64,000 nt of DNA from Tubiluchus corallicola (Eukaryota > Priapulida > Priapulimorpha > Priapulimorphida > Tubiluchidae), in assembly GCA_030141605.1 (NCBI GenBank), contig JAQGDQ010000074.1, positions 492,773 through 556,772 of the forward strand. Direction: 5' to 3'. Shown here in pieces: positions 12,553 to 24,033 of the stretch. The notes below the pieces were generated by a model. That model did not search any database. It was not told the DNA's origin and saw nothing but the letters and a program-made list of their open reading frames with translations. A program made the position numbers and the translations under genes. Numbering within the stretch: the first letter of the stretch is position 1; the number at the start of each line of letters is the position of its first letter.

Positions 12553-15015
12553 AGATACAGCATACGATCTAATTAATTTGTGCTCTCATCACATAACTTT
12601 CACGGGAAAAGGTTTCACCTTCCTAAATTGTCACTCGCGTGTTGCGTTCGTAGGAGACGTTCATATGTAATCCTACCGATGGACAGAAACTTAAGGTGAT
12701 GGCAGATTTACCTAAAGTGCAGTTGTGAATTTTTGTACGCACCAAAACGAAAATTGCGCGGATATTGAAAAATTTTATAGTTTTTCCATAAGACGGTGTA
12801 AAATGAGCACGAAGATCAACTAATATTTAAAGGTACACGAGCGTATATTAGTTCGATAGGTATTTTATTAGAAAGCGACACCAGCGCGTAAATCTTGTAA
12901 GTAAATTATGCTAGTATATAATGTATTGCATGGTGGCATCTACTGATGATAAAGGTGCGGAATTGTAATATGGTGTTCCTTTAAACGAGTTGAACGTGAG
13001 CTTTATTTTGAATAGCTATTATCTGTCACAAAAAATTTGGCTTAACAATGAGTAAAAAGAAAGGCTCAATTTTAGTTCCGTCGGGTGAAAAAACAAAGAA
13101 CTGCTTCAACAATAAAATCCATTTAATGCAGATTGTGCAGCAATCGAGCTGACAGAAAATGATTTTTTATCGATTTCATTTTTATGCGAACAGAAATATT
13201 TTCTGATTATCGCCGAGGGTACCCAGCTGGAGGTTGTTTAATGGCCTCTTTGGTCATTTATCAATCACCGAGGATACCATTCTGTCATATTTAAAGACTT
13301 TACTCAAGCAAACGAAACGCTTTGGTGACATCAGAGAAAAAGTGCTCATACAGATAAAATCTGTCAACTCGAATTTCAATTATATAAAAGACTGTTGCTC
13401 GAAATGGGACCTAAATTTCCCTTTCAAATTGCATTGCTATATATCAGATCAATATGTTCCTCGAATTGCTGTTGTTTATCAGCTCGAAATAGAAAAAGTC
13501 CGTTTAAGGAAAACTAGCAAGGAATCAAGACTAAATGATCTTCTTTTTATAGGGAACTATTTTTTAGGTATTTTAAACAAAAAAACATGATTTTTTTCTT
13601 TCAATATGATGTTTCTAGAGAGCTCGCATCTTTTCTCTTTTGTTGTTCCTGTTCTTGGAGCCAACATCTTGGCAAACTGGTTAAGAAAAAAAGAGCAATC
13701 TTATAAATTGATTTAAGTGCTGCCTAGACAATTATAGTACAGAATACTGTTTAAGAATACAAAATCTTTTGGAGAATATAAATAATTGATGAAATTAGAC
13801 GACTATTTACAATACCAGAAACTTTGGTAACGTAACGTTGATTAGTCAGACAACTGAGTAATTCGGATGGAGTGTGTCAAACCAGCTATTATTTGCGGAT
13901 TTACGGCATTTTTGTTTATTTGTTTATCGCCTTTTTATTTCGCAGTCAAGTTCTTTGCAGTGATAGCTGTAGTAATTGCTAATGTAATCAATTTGCGTTA
14001 CAATAGTGACATTATTGTATTATTAGATTAATGTTTTGTAGGAGTCCTTGTCCTACTGACACACCCCCTCGTCTTGTAGTTATGTTTCGAAGTACCTGCC
14101 ATACCCGCCGCTTCTTTCAAACGTGTGAAACTTATACAGGTATAAAGTGTACACGATGATCTATCATTAGCTCATTAAGACTGCTAGGCTCGGGTTCCGC
14201 GTGCCCCCGTATGATACAATAAAGCCTTAGTCCGGCTCCAGGATTCTAGTAGTAAATTATCTGACAACATAGAACCCATGAGCCACATGTTACGCCTCTT
14301 TTAGGGCGGGCGTACCTGCCTTTCATGGGCTTTAAAAATCAGAGTGTATCGCCTATAAGCACAGCGTCACACGGTAATGTTTTTACAAAGACAGCAAAAG
14401 TTTTGTTTAGTTAATAAAACTAAGATAGTAATTAAAATGATGTTAGATTCAAATGCCAATAGACTAGATGAGAAGTATATTTTAAACCCTTGTTTTATTT
14501 ACACATTCGCACGGATTTTCACCTTTATCCCACATCTAGTATATTCATTTTAGCGTGTTCTCATAACTTCCTGTGCACCGTAATTACGAAAGCGCCGTTC
14601 CGGTATATCATGGCAATATCTTACATTGCCCATCTCAAGTTCCCTTTTCTTTTCGGACCCACTAGGGTATTAAAAAAGCCACGCCACCTAACAAGCCACG
14701 TCATCTAAGGCAGACACAAATACAAGCAGGGTAGAACTAAACTTTGGATCACAAACAATTTGGTCAACTGAACAAACGTGGTTGAGAATGCGACCTAATT
14801 AGCTGTTTAGAAATAACAGCTTTCCACATTTTAAAAACGCATAGTTACTTATTTATAATTTTAATTGCAAGATTATAAGTTGTTTTATAACAAAATACGA
14901 AAAAATCTAGACTAAGACTAAGCCAGAATTTGGACAACGGACCTACCAGTCCAACCCCCTTTAAATTTGACTAACAGAAACGAAAGATGAAGACAATGAA
15001 TCAAGGACGGTTTGA

Positions 15016-15115
15016 AGGACTCCTCGTCTGGTTTAGCACACTAAACTTGTAATCCAAAGGTCCTGGTACAAATCGAGTCTTATTTTAACTTTTTCGCATC
15101 TCTCTTCTTTTGACT
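15016..15115 (+). repeat. tRNA-Thr(UGU)-like SINE or tRNA pseudogene
   Basis: A 66-nt tRNA-like segment (15016-15081) has a seven-pair acceptor stem (AGGACTC with GAGTCTT, one G-U). It also has an anticodon-arm 3' half CTTGTAATCCAAAGGTC as in tRNA-Thr(UGU), and a weak B box (GGTACAAATC). The D arm and the anticodon stem are decayed and no CCA is encoded. It is followed by a T/A-rich tail, TTTTAACTTTTTC, similar to tails of other tRNA-like copies in this window, suggesting a SINE. Confidence 0.55.
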
Positions 15116-17764
15116 TTAAAAAGTTTACAATTGTGAGTTCGTTTCAACAAAAACGCTACTATTTGAAAAAATCATCCTTAAAACAACTTCAGTCTGAGAA
15201 CTATGTGAAATCCGCAAAAAAGAAAAACGTGGCGATTCATTGATGTAAAGCATTTACTGCTGCATTTTTGAATTCGTCAGAATTAATTCTTGGAGATTTG
15301 CTGCATAATCATAAAAATATATTATACACTAGAGTATAATCACATTTTTCTGAATAACGTCAAAATTTAATGGCGTTCACTCCAGCCAGTGCTGCAAAGA
15401 AATCTTTGACAAATTCTTGTCGATTAAGTTCTGCCATATTGCTATGCAGGATCAAGATTCGTTTTATTGAATATCATCCCGCCACAAGCAGTGGTGATTT
15501 GCGGAAAGCACGTTATTTGAATAGCACACAAGTCGTTGAAGTGAAATCAGTCACATTACGCAAACATAGCTTTCATGGAGAGTAATTGAACATTTCCAAA
15601 CTCATACCAAAGTTCTCCCTCCGGAGTTCGAATCCCAAAACTGCTTCTAGAACTTGCGGTTTGCAACCTGTTTTTACATTGTATATATGACTCCATACAA
15701 CTTCACACAATCTTATTGCTCACCGGGTAATCTTACACATTTTTAAACATGCCTATTGTCTTCCCACATATAAAATACGGATTTAGGTAACGAAAGCAAA
15801 AATAATAAAAACAACGACAGAAAAGAGAAGTAGGAAAGAAAAATGGAAAACAGCCATTGTCATAACAAAAGAGATAAAGAAAAAATCAACGGTAATAGGA
15901 GATACCGGGGCTGGATGTAACACTAGTAAGTTGAAACAGCTAATATATCTACGTTACCATTGTCTACGGGTTCATTGGCAGACTAGGTAACAATGACCTT
16001 TTGGCACCTTTCTACTACATGCATGTCATTGATGACGAGTTTAGTGCAGCAAAGAACTGAGCACAAGGCGATTTTAACAGCTGAAAGTAAATGTTTGCTT
16101 TTTTGGAATAGTTAATCTATTAATTAGAGTACGCTATTTTCAAATTTTATTAAATGGTAAATAAGAAAGTACTGGCCTTCAACTACACTATGCTATAAAA
16201 ATTTTTAAAACACTGATATATTTTTTAAATTATGGTTCATCAGTAAAAAAAAGTCCTGTTGGGGTCAGTTGTAACGCGATTGTTTAAACATGGCCATTAA
16301 TATACATGCCACAATTGCGATTCCGACGATTGCAGTTACTAATCCATCACTTATCAGCAATTACCATTAATTTTGATCAACACTTGTTTATCGGAATTAA
16401 AATTTATTACCAGATATTAAGTTCAATAAAGTCGTTGTAAATATTAAATCAGTATCTTTATCAGTACAACATGAATGAAACTACAGTATTCTGAAACGAC
16501 CGCCATGTTGTACTTATGTATTGGCTTGCTTCTTTAATTAAGCGTACTATTGAATAGGTTCATTGAAAAAAATCTTGCCAGATAACTGAATATAACTACT
16601 ACTGTTTCACATTGCCCCAGGCTGTGTTACGACATATCCCGAGTGAGGGGTTTGTTGTTACATTTTCAGTTTTCTTGATATCGTAATCTCTTACAACGTT
16701 GATGACTTCGCATGTAGAGGGCTTTGTGTACTTTGTCCGGTACTAATCTATGACACAGTCTCTAAGCGTGTATGTATTCACAAGAGAAAATATAGGAAAT
16801 GTTACAACCATCCCCGGTCTCCCCTATAGATGTTTCGCATTTTCAAACCACATACGAAGAAATCTTACCAATAAATTCAAAGTTGATGCCGCTAGTTGTA
16901 GTAAAAATAATAATAAACAAGTTCAAGAGGTGAGCTAAAACATTCCAGAATGAACGGTCTAGCATATGCATGCCATTAAGGCTGAGCCTAATAGAGACAT
17001 ACAATTCTATGCAATTCGACAGCAACAACCTGTCAAATACAAGAATGTAAAAACGCAAGGGCAAAAGTAAAGAGCGCGATAATAAAGACAACAGCGGAAA
17101 ATTCATCTTAAGTATGCAAAGTTAAAAAAGACAACAGGTAAAAAGCCAAAAGTAAAGTGGCAAATAGGATTAAAATATTTTCGTGTGATGTCGTATCATC
17201 TCATTCTATCCAGTCCTAATACATCCTGTCATACCTCACTTTTAAAATCTTTTAAAATTTTGAAACTACTACTTCTGCTTGATTTACGATTGCAAATAGG
17301 TTTGGTAAAAGCAAAGTTTACGGTTTCCACCATCTAAGAAATCCACTCAGCGGTGTCATTCACCAATTGATAATTTCCGTCAGATTTAAAATCAACATTT
17401 TTTTCGTCTTTGTGGTTGCTATTACCATACGCCAGCAAACATGAGTTTTAAACAAATACCACAAACAAAACAAAAAATAAGTGAAAGGCAGCTGTAAAAC
17501 ATGTGCACTGAGACTGACTGAGCTTCAAACTTTTTGCACTCTATGTACTGTAAATGACCAGGCAACAAAACGAAATGATGCAAACAAGGTGTTAACAGTA
17601 CTATAACACCACTAATTAATTTAAATTATAATCACAGCGTTAAATTTAATAAATTCTGTTTGCTGTGAAATATAGCTTTGTTCGTTCTTCCAGTTAATGT
17701 GAAAGTTTTTGTTTGAGGAAAAGGTGATATGAAAAGTAATGATGCTGATTATTGTTTAGATTTG

Positions 17765-17992
17765 ATACGATACGGCACCATCTAACACGATACATTGCGG
17801 TAAAATGCAGATATGACGATACGATGCAGATATGACACGAAACGATACGATACGATGTGATACGATACGATACGATACGATACGATACGATACGATACGA
17901 TACGATACGATACGATACGATACGATACGATACGATACGATACGATACGATACGATACGATACGATACGATAGGACACGATATAATAACATC
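17765..17992. repeat. (TACGA)n pentanucleotide array
   Basis: A perfect core of 22 TACGA units (17861-17970) is flanked by degenerate copies (TACGG, TGCAG, TGACA variants) back to about 17765. Multiple frames stay open only because the unit lacks stops. It is intronic to the receptor gene. Confidence 0.95.
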
Positions 17993-19541
17993 TGATATTC
18001 TAAAATGCTACTTTATTCCTAAGAGTAATCACTTTTTGGGAGGTTCTAGAATGTTATGAAATTTCAGAAAAACCGCCAAGATGTTATGGCACACCCCGCA
18101 CTAAAATATTCAAGGAACTGCATTATAGGCATTTAAGGGTGGGGTAGCGGATCTTCTTCAATATTAAAGCTGAGAGCTGTCAAATTGCCCGTGATTGGTG
18201 GAAATTGTACTATTACTAATACTTGTACTATTACATTCCCACCAATTGTAGCAACAGTACTATTGGGTTGGGTTGGTAACTAGCTATACGATTGAGTTGA
18301 TGAAAAAGAAAGAAGAGGTCTTAGATTTCGTAGGCTTGGATCAGCACAGCTTCCCAGCTTGTTTGTCTTTTGTTACGATAAAGAGCTCAATGGGAACTTT
18401 CGCTCATTTTGCTGATTTGGGCGTAATCTAAAGTAAAATATTTTCAGTTCGTTTTTGGTCGTTTGTCTTCTAAAACCGTAATTAGATCGTTCGATGGCTT
18501 AAAGTGGACATGGATCAATTCACACCACACAAAAGTCAAACTCTTAGCTTTGGTTCACTCCTTCATGCGCTCTTCCTATTACCTGATAAAATCATTTTTG
18601 GGACACCTGAATGCAACATTTGAACAAATGTGATGCAGTATATTAACTTCAGTCTTTTAGCGCCACTGATAGTACTTTCTTGGAAGTACTTTCTTGATTC
18701 TGTTTCACAAATGAATTTTGTGAGGTAAACACGGTTAAAATACAAGATTCCCGTGCGAAAAAAACAAAATATTTAAGGACTTTCTAGCACGTGATTTTTC
18801 ATTATAAATTTAAGTTCAACATTCTAGAAAATCCCGGGCTCCAGCCCGCGTCAACAAATATGAGACGTAGTTTCAAGAAAAATTTCAGCATGACAGTAAT
18901 TTGGCATGACATGAAAACATTCTGGCATGTGATTTATCATGTAATGCTCACTGTTTGATACAAAGCATTGTGTTCATTACGCAACATATCTACACTCTTT
19001 AATGCTACGTATAATGCATAATAACAAAATTTAGTTAATAATTAAGTTTCTTATACGCATTATAACTCTTCAAGTGATACCAACAGCTAAATGAAACTCA
19101 TAGTGAATTGTTCTCGTATCTATTTACAGCCATCATTATTTCGGTTTTGAAAATCCTTACCAATGAGTCCACAACCCTCATGAAAGATAGCTTACTTCAA
19201 GTTAGTGGGACGGATTCTATCCTGTATTGATCTATACCACCACGGTGGCCTTACTTAGTAATCGGTATCCTATATTACTATATACAGGTACTATATTAGC
19301 ACTGGAAAAGCTTTAGTGATAGAATCCGGTATTAATATAACGATGATTGCCAGAAAAGTCATGTTACCAGGATGACAGCAATATTTGATAAATGTGCAGC
19401 TAACTATTAGACCTCAAAAAGCCTCTATTGTCCTGAAGCCATAATTGTATATTTTACACATTTTACACACGAATATACTCTCATGGTTTTTATTAAAAAA
19501 TTTAATTGTTTTGACTTCTGATACGTATATGTATGACAAAC

Positions 19542-19697
19542 CTTTTTTCGAGGCAGCGAAGCTATCGTGCTGTGGCACTGTGGCTATCACCGGTTCAAGG
19601 CGAGTCCCACTTCCTAAAAGATTTCGCCTATTGACCTCCCTAGTAGCGTATAAGAATGCTTTCTTTTGCAAGCTGTCCACGTCATCAAACAAACCAG
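19542..19697 (-). CDS. Kainate-type ionotropic glutamate receptor, amino-terminal-domain exon (most upstream exon found)
   Basis: This exon encodes about 51 residues that begin GLFDD and end SFAASKK. This is the start of the periplasmic-binding-protein-like amino-terminal domain (ATD) of kainate receptors, which are glutamate-gated cation channels at synapses. The ATD guides subunit assembly in the extracellular space. The acceptor is a long pyrimidine tract ending CAG. The donor is G|GTTTGT, leaving a phase-1 G that joins TT of the next exon to make Val-Cys, as expected in the family (ASKxVC). The first codon is split, so a signal-peptide exon ending in phase 1 must lie upstream; I did not find it. 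Earlier in-frame Met codons are intronic, not a start. Family assignment is from recognised motifs. Confidence 0.88.
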
Positions 19698-20813
19698 CTG
19701 GAAAAAAAGAAAAAAATTTAATATTCAGTCGTTGGTCACTTAATGAGCCGTGTGTGCTCCAACAGCCATGATGTTCGCCTCCTATTGTCATTGAACAGAA
19801 GTCATTTCCAGAAAACAATATTTCCATGTTCAATGTTCAGACTGCAGTCTTGAGAGTACAATAATAATAGTGTTCGACGCATTGTCCATGAACTGATTTA
19901 CTTTCGCTTAAGCCGAGGATTTTATTATTCCCGATAGGGATTAAACCGGCAATCACAAAGCCAACTCAAGTATAAATTGTTCAATTTTTACGACATTGGC
20001 TCTCAGCAGTTTATTCGTCCACTCATTGATTTACAATCGTTTTGTCGAGACCTACAGTCGGCCAGTCACAATACACACAGCTGGGGCTAATTACAGAAAG
20101 ATCTGAGGTTTTAATCCTTGTTAAAGGAAGCCAGTCGGTGGGTCTTGAAGCAGGTCAGTTGATTTTGATATATTGCCGCTGATGCCTTGCGCATCCGTCA
20201 CAGTTTAACGCTATAATCCAGCTGATATGTCTAGTCGCAGGGTCTCAACTAGTGCCGCAAACGTGTTACTAACAAAAACCTCCAATAGAATTTCACTAAA
20301 AGTCAATAAATCATTAAATTTAATAACAACAATGGCGTTGAATAAACGGAGTTGATTACACAACATCATTTTATGTACAGTTTTACTTTTAAAAAATGGT
20401 TGAGGAACCTTTTGTCATATAGTACTACTGTAATACCAATGGTTTTTAACAGGCGACTCATTATTAATATTCTATAATGTCCTATTTTTAGTTCCTAGAA
20501 TTTTAGTAGTGCATGTGTTGGTGTATATTAGTTATTACTGTAACTGTATATTACTTAGAGCATTTTTATGTGCTAAAATAAATGAAAAATTATATGCTTC
20601 AAATAAATAAATAAATGAGAGAAACTGGAATTCAACATTTGTTTCGGAGAACCAGAAGCGGAACTAGTTCCTAATAGTAGCTATCAGCGTGCCCAGAAAG
20701 CGAGGGGGTATTTACCTGATATGTTAAATTAGGCCTAGCATAAAGTTATGCGTAGAATAAGATTAAGATTGCTGTCTTTTACCTTGTACAAGATGTATCC
20801 ATTCCAACACTTT
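19698..20813. other. Upstream side of the most 5' receptor exon found
   Basis: No signal-peptide exon, TATA-type promoter or repeat recognised. This is probably still intron 1 of the receptor gene. Confidence 0.4.
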
Positions 20814-21610
20814 TTACACACTGCCTTGCGCACATTTTTGCTTTATGGTTTGGGGAAAACATTTGAAACACACACCTTTATCAATTACTCGCTCTCGGCG
20901 CTCTTGAAGAGTCATACCAGAAGCTTTGACACACTTTTCACTACGGCGATTTTGTTTGCCACAAAATACACATGCGTGATTCTGATATACAGACATGGTG
21001 TTTAATGCAGTTGCTGATGGCTTGGGCTTATTACGATATTTAGTATAAGCAGAAGGCAATGTTGTACTATTTGTGGAAGTAACCACTTTCGTCGCTTGTC
21101 AACGCCCTCGTAGCTCTGTCTCTCTCCGCAAAAATCCTAGTAAGCCTTCTAAATCACATTCACGGCCTTCATTGCCCCTTGCCCATTCCAATCTAAGATC
21201 TTCGGGTAACCTTGAAAGTATAACAGAGGTAAGTATAACGCCATAGCTGTCGCTAGTAATATTCATGGATTCAAGTCCTCTAATGTGTTTTAGTAACTTT
21301 TCTTGTAAAGTGCGTAAGCTTTGTAAGCTTTGGGTGTCTGGCTTTTCCGGAGAGATGTTAAGGAGCTCTTGTACGAGGCCATTCACTATCAACGCACGCC
21401 TACCATAACGATTCTCCGTTAGTTCGAGAGCTTCCGCATAATTACCACTAGTATGTGTTAACATTGCGCAGGGCTTCGCCTTCTAACAAAGACTTTAATT
21501 ACGAAAATTTGTTAACTACTGGCAAACTATCATTATTTCCAATATTAGCAGTAAAGTTGTCATTAAATGCTTGCCCACACGGTTACTCTGCCAGTTCTGA
21601 TACAGTAATA
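20814..21610 (-). pseudogene. BEL/Pao-type retrotransposon gag (DUF1759-like plus zinc knuckle), broken
   Basis: The minus strand reads NDSLPVVNKFS, a stop, then LKSLLEGEAL, followed after a frameshift near 21470 by the gag core (YAEALELTENRYGRR, LLKHIRGLESM, SRLPEDLRLEWARG). A TGA at 21099-21101 interrupts the same frame before a zinc-knuckle-like segment (CVFCGKQNRRSEKCVK, TLQERRERVIDKGVCFKCF). The order and motifs are those of the BEL/Pao gag-like protein, which packages element RNA. At least one frameshift and two stops make it non-functional. No protease, reverse transcriptase or integrase follows and no LTRs were seen, so it is a solo gag fragment. It lies upstream of the most 5' receptor exon found. 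Confidence 0.85.
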
Positions 21611-22016
21611 GCTTACACTTCCTGTGAAATGGTATGAAACATTACCATAACAATGGAATCAGTGACCTGCACATTTTAAAAATATCTAAAAAAATCTACT
21701 TTTTAACCATTTTTACATGTTGCTGCAAGCAATTACCCCACGTATCACACAATATTTGTTTAGACTGAGAGAAATGTTGACTTGGATGCCAAAGCAAATG
21801 CATGCTACTTAAAATTTAATATTTCCCAATATTGAACATAGATATTGAATATGAACTGGAAATTCTTAAACAAATTTCAACCATGTCCACATACATTTAT
21901 ACATTTCTTGATAAAATCTTTCTCAATATATGTGGAAGAAAATAAAAAATAACAATTTCTATAAGAAGATCCGTTTTCTTTGTCAGCCAGTTCGTATGTC
22001 TGTCAATCAATCTGAC

Positions 22017-22131
22017 TTGGCACTCTTGGCGGTTTGGCATTTTTTGTGGCTTGGCGTTCTTGGCGGCTTGGCATTCTTGGCGGCGTGGTGTTCTTGGCAG
22101 GCTGACATTCTTGGCTTGGCGTTCTTGGTTT
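22017..22131. repeat. 17-bp minisatellite
   Basis: Five consecutive 17-bp units close to TTGGCATTCTTGGCGGC (22017-22101), plus truncated copies to about 22131. The apparent Arg-Gln-Glu-Cys repeat peptide on the minus strand is a by-product. Confidence 0.85.
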
Positions 22132-22757
22132 AGAGGCTTGATCAGGGACAGCGATGCAGTGATGAGAGTGCGTGTGATGTAAGTCTCATATAAGAATTGT
22201 AAGTCGTTTGTGTGTGTTCCACATGGCATGTTAGCACATTAGAGAAGTTTTCTAACATTTCGTGATGTTCTTACACGGAACACCTACCATTTGGGCAGAC
22301 GGACAGGTTCGTGTGCAGGATTTCCCAATAATGTTGGTCAATTAATCTGCGAGTGAAGGTTTCTATCAGATTCAGAAGAACCGTTTTCATAAGACCTGAC
22401 TTCATCAGTGACATTCGGTCGTTCTTACTCTAGCTGCATATACTAAGTCGTTGTATTCTGTAAGATACTGTCTAGCTCTTATTAAAACTTTGGCTGCCCT
22501 TTCGTATATGTTTCACTTTAACCAGGTCTTCGTGGGCCGACATGTTTTAAAAATTAGCAAACTCGTACAGTACTTCTTCCGATTAGACCTAATCCGAGCG
22601 TTCTAATAAAGGCAGGGCACTTTATTTATGACTTTTCTTGCAAAATAGTCATAAATAGTCATAAATAAGATTTCAAATTTGTCATAAATAACGAAAGAAA
22701 AATAATCATTTCCCGATGAATGGAACAAAAAATTCAGTACAGAAAACTGTTTCCACC

Positions 22758-22791
22758 GTCTCTCTCTCTCTCTCTCTCTCCCACACACACA
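22758..22791. repeat. (TC)n(CA)n dinucleotide tract
   Basis: A short TC run followed by CA repeats inside the 1318-bp hAT element. Confidence 0.9.
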
Positions 22792-23118
22792 GGCAGTCCA
22801 TAAGAAGCTTGCGCGTGACTGTTTGGTGGACTAACACAGTAACTGAGACTGTCTAACTGATGCGTTTATCTGTCATTAACTCGTCTAGAAGCAACCTAAA
22901 TAATAAAAAGTAAATGAGCGCGTTACCGCGAAAAAATAAATAGGCACCGACAGAATCGTTGTCGTTCCATCGAAAATTTGAATTAAAGACAGCTTACCTA
23001 TTTTAATGTCCTAAAGTTCTGCCGCCTCAAACCTACGCTCTGCACAATAACAGAAATCTACACTTCTAATTCTTTTCTTTGCACGTTCATTTCAGTGCCT
23101 TTCTCATCCTAGCGGCGT

Positions 23119-23214
23119 TAGGGGTGAGCATTCTCTACCAGAAAGCGAATTCGAATCGAACCGAATTTGTGACTTTCGAATTCGAATCGAACCGAACTTC
23201 GATGCTTACCCCTA
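23119..23214. mobile_element. 96-bp hAT MITE nested in the 1318-bp hAT element
   Basis: The 12-bp terminal inverted repeats are TAGGGGTGAGCA at 23119-23130 and TGCTTACCCCTA at 23203-23214, matching at 11 of 12 positions. They are flanked by a perfect 8-bp duplication, AGCGGCGT (23111-23118 and 23215-23222). The interior carries two copies of a GAATTCGAATCGAACCGAA-like motif. It is far too short to code. It is an internal-deletion derivative of a hAT family distinct from its host element, since the termini are unrelated. Confidence 0.9.
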
Positions 23215-23993
23215 AGCGGCGTAAGTCAATGGCTTGGGTGTAGGTTTTAGCTCGAGTTTGCCGCAAGCGTTTCCCGTGCCTTACTGCCTCATCCTCAAGA
23301 AATAAGAATAATGCCGTCTGCTAGAATTTGAGCATATTTTATCTTTGGGAGAATTTGTTGCTTCATTGTCATTAAAATTTAACTGTTTTTCTTGTTTAGT
23401 TATTTTGCTTAATGTAATTTTAATTAGAAAACATACGTGACGGTTCCCTAGAAAGATGTAATAGCCAATAGTATTTTCCAACATTAAATTTAAAATCGAT
23501 ATTTAAAAAAATACATTATTTACTTGTACTAATTGTGGCTACGAATTGTGACTGTACGAATTAATTAATAGATTGATTTTTATGAGCAGTAATTTTATAG
23601 GTCATCCTAAACAAATTAAAACCGATACTATAATTATTATAAACACGATCACGGATTTCAGTCTGGAGGGATGCCTGCATGCAAAACAATACGAGAAACT
23701 TCAGGCCTTGGAATGATGAAAGTAGACATTTTTATTACATTTTAATGTAATGAAGAACGAAGAAAGGCAAAATACAAGATTCTGATTAAAAATATGTATT
23801 TCTTTTAGCTCAAGATGGCATTTTTGGTCAAAATTTGACACGTCATAAATAGTCATAAATAAAATCTGAAATTAGTATTAAATAAGCTATTTATGCAATT
23901 TATGACTAAAGTCATAAATAAAGTGCCCTGAATAAAGGTAAAGATGTCCAGCGCGCATTTCCTGCTCCGTTGTCCCTAAGCGTCTTACCTTAT

Positions 23994-24033
23994 TATTGAC
24001 AAAAAATACCTATCATTGACAAAAAATACCTAT
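23994..24033. repeat. Short direct duplication next to the hAT element
   Basis: ATTGACAAAAAATACCTATC occurs twice in tandem about 60 bp outside the right end of the 1318-bp hAT element. Confidence 0.9.

Larger units (their letters stand above)
22613..23930. mobile_element. hAT-type DNA transposon, non-autonomous, with intact 8-bp target-site duplications
   Basis: The 1318-bp element has perfect 23-bp terminal inverted repeats at 22613-22635 and 23908-23930, starting CAGGGCACTTTATTTATGAC. Both sides are flanked by the same 8 bp, AATAAAGG (22605-22612 and 23931-23938). An 8-bp duplication plus CAG...CTG termini is the hAT hallmark. Just inside both ends are several copies of GTCATAAATA in both orientations, like subterminal transposase-binding repeats. 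No transposase-like open frame is visible, so it is probably mobilised in trans. A (TC)n tract lies at 22758-22780. A second hAT element (23119-23214) is inserted inside it. Confidence 0.9.

Noticed and set aside
13234-13590. 118-codon plus-strand frame in the 8.7-kb intron
   Set aside because: No motif, no splice context, and not unusual for AT-rich sequence of this size; left as unexplained.
17694-18059. SYRIV/DTIRY repeat peptides
   Set aside because: The TACGA pentanucleotide lacks stops in all frames; no coding signal.
19445-19771. Plus-strand 108-codon frame opposite the receptor exon
   Set aside because: Antisense to an exon with recognised kainate-receptor motifs.
22340-22440. Second hammerhead-like site (CTGATGAAG then GAAAAC on the minus strand)
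   Set aside because: The segment between the boxes does not form a helix II and no cleavage triplet follows.
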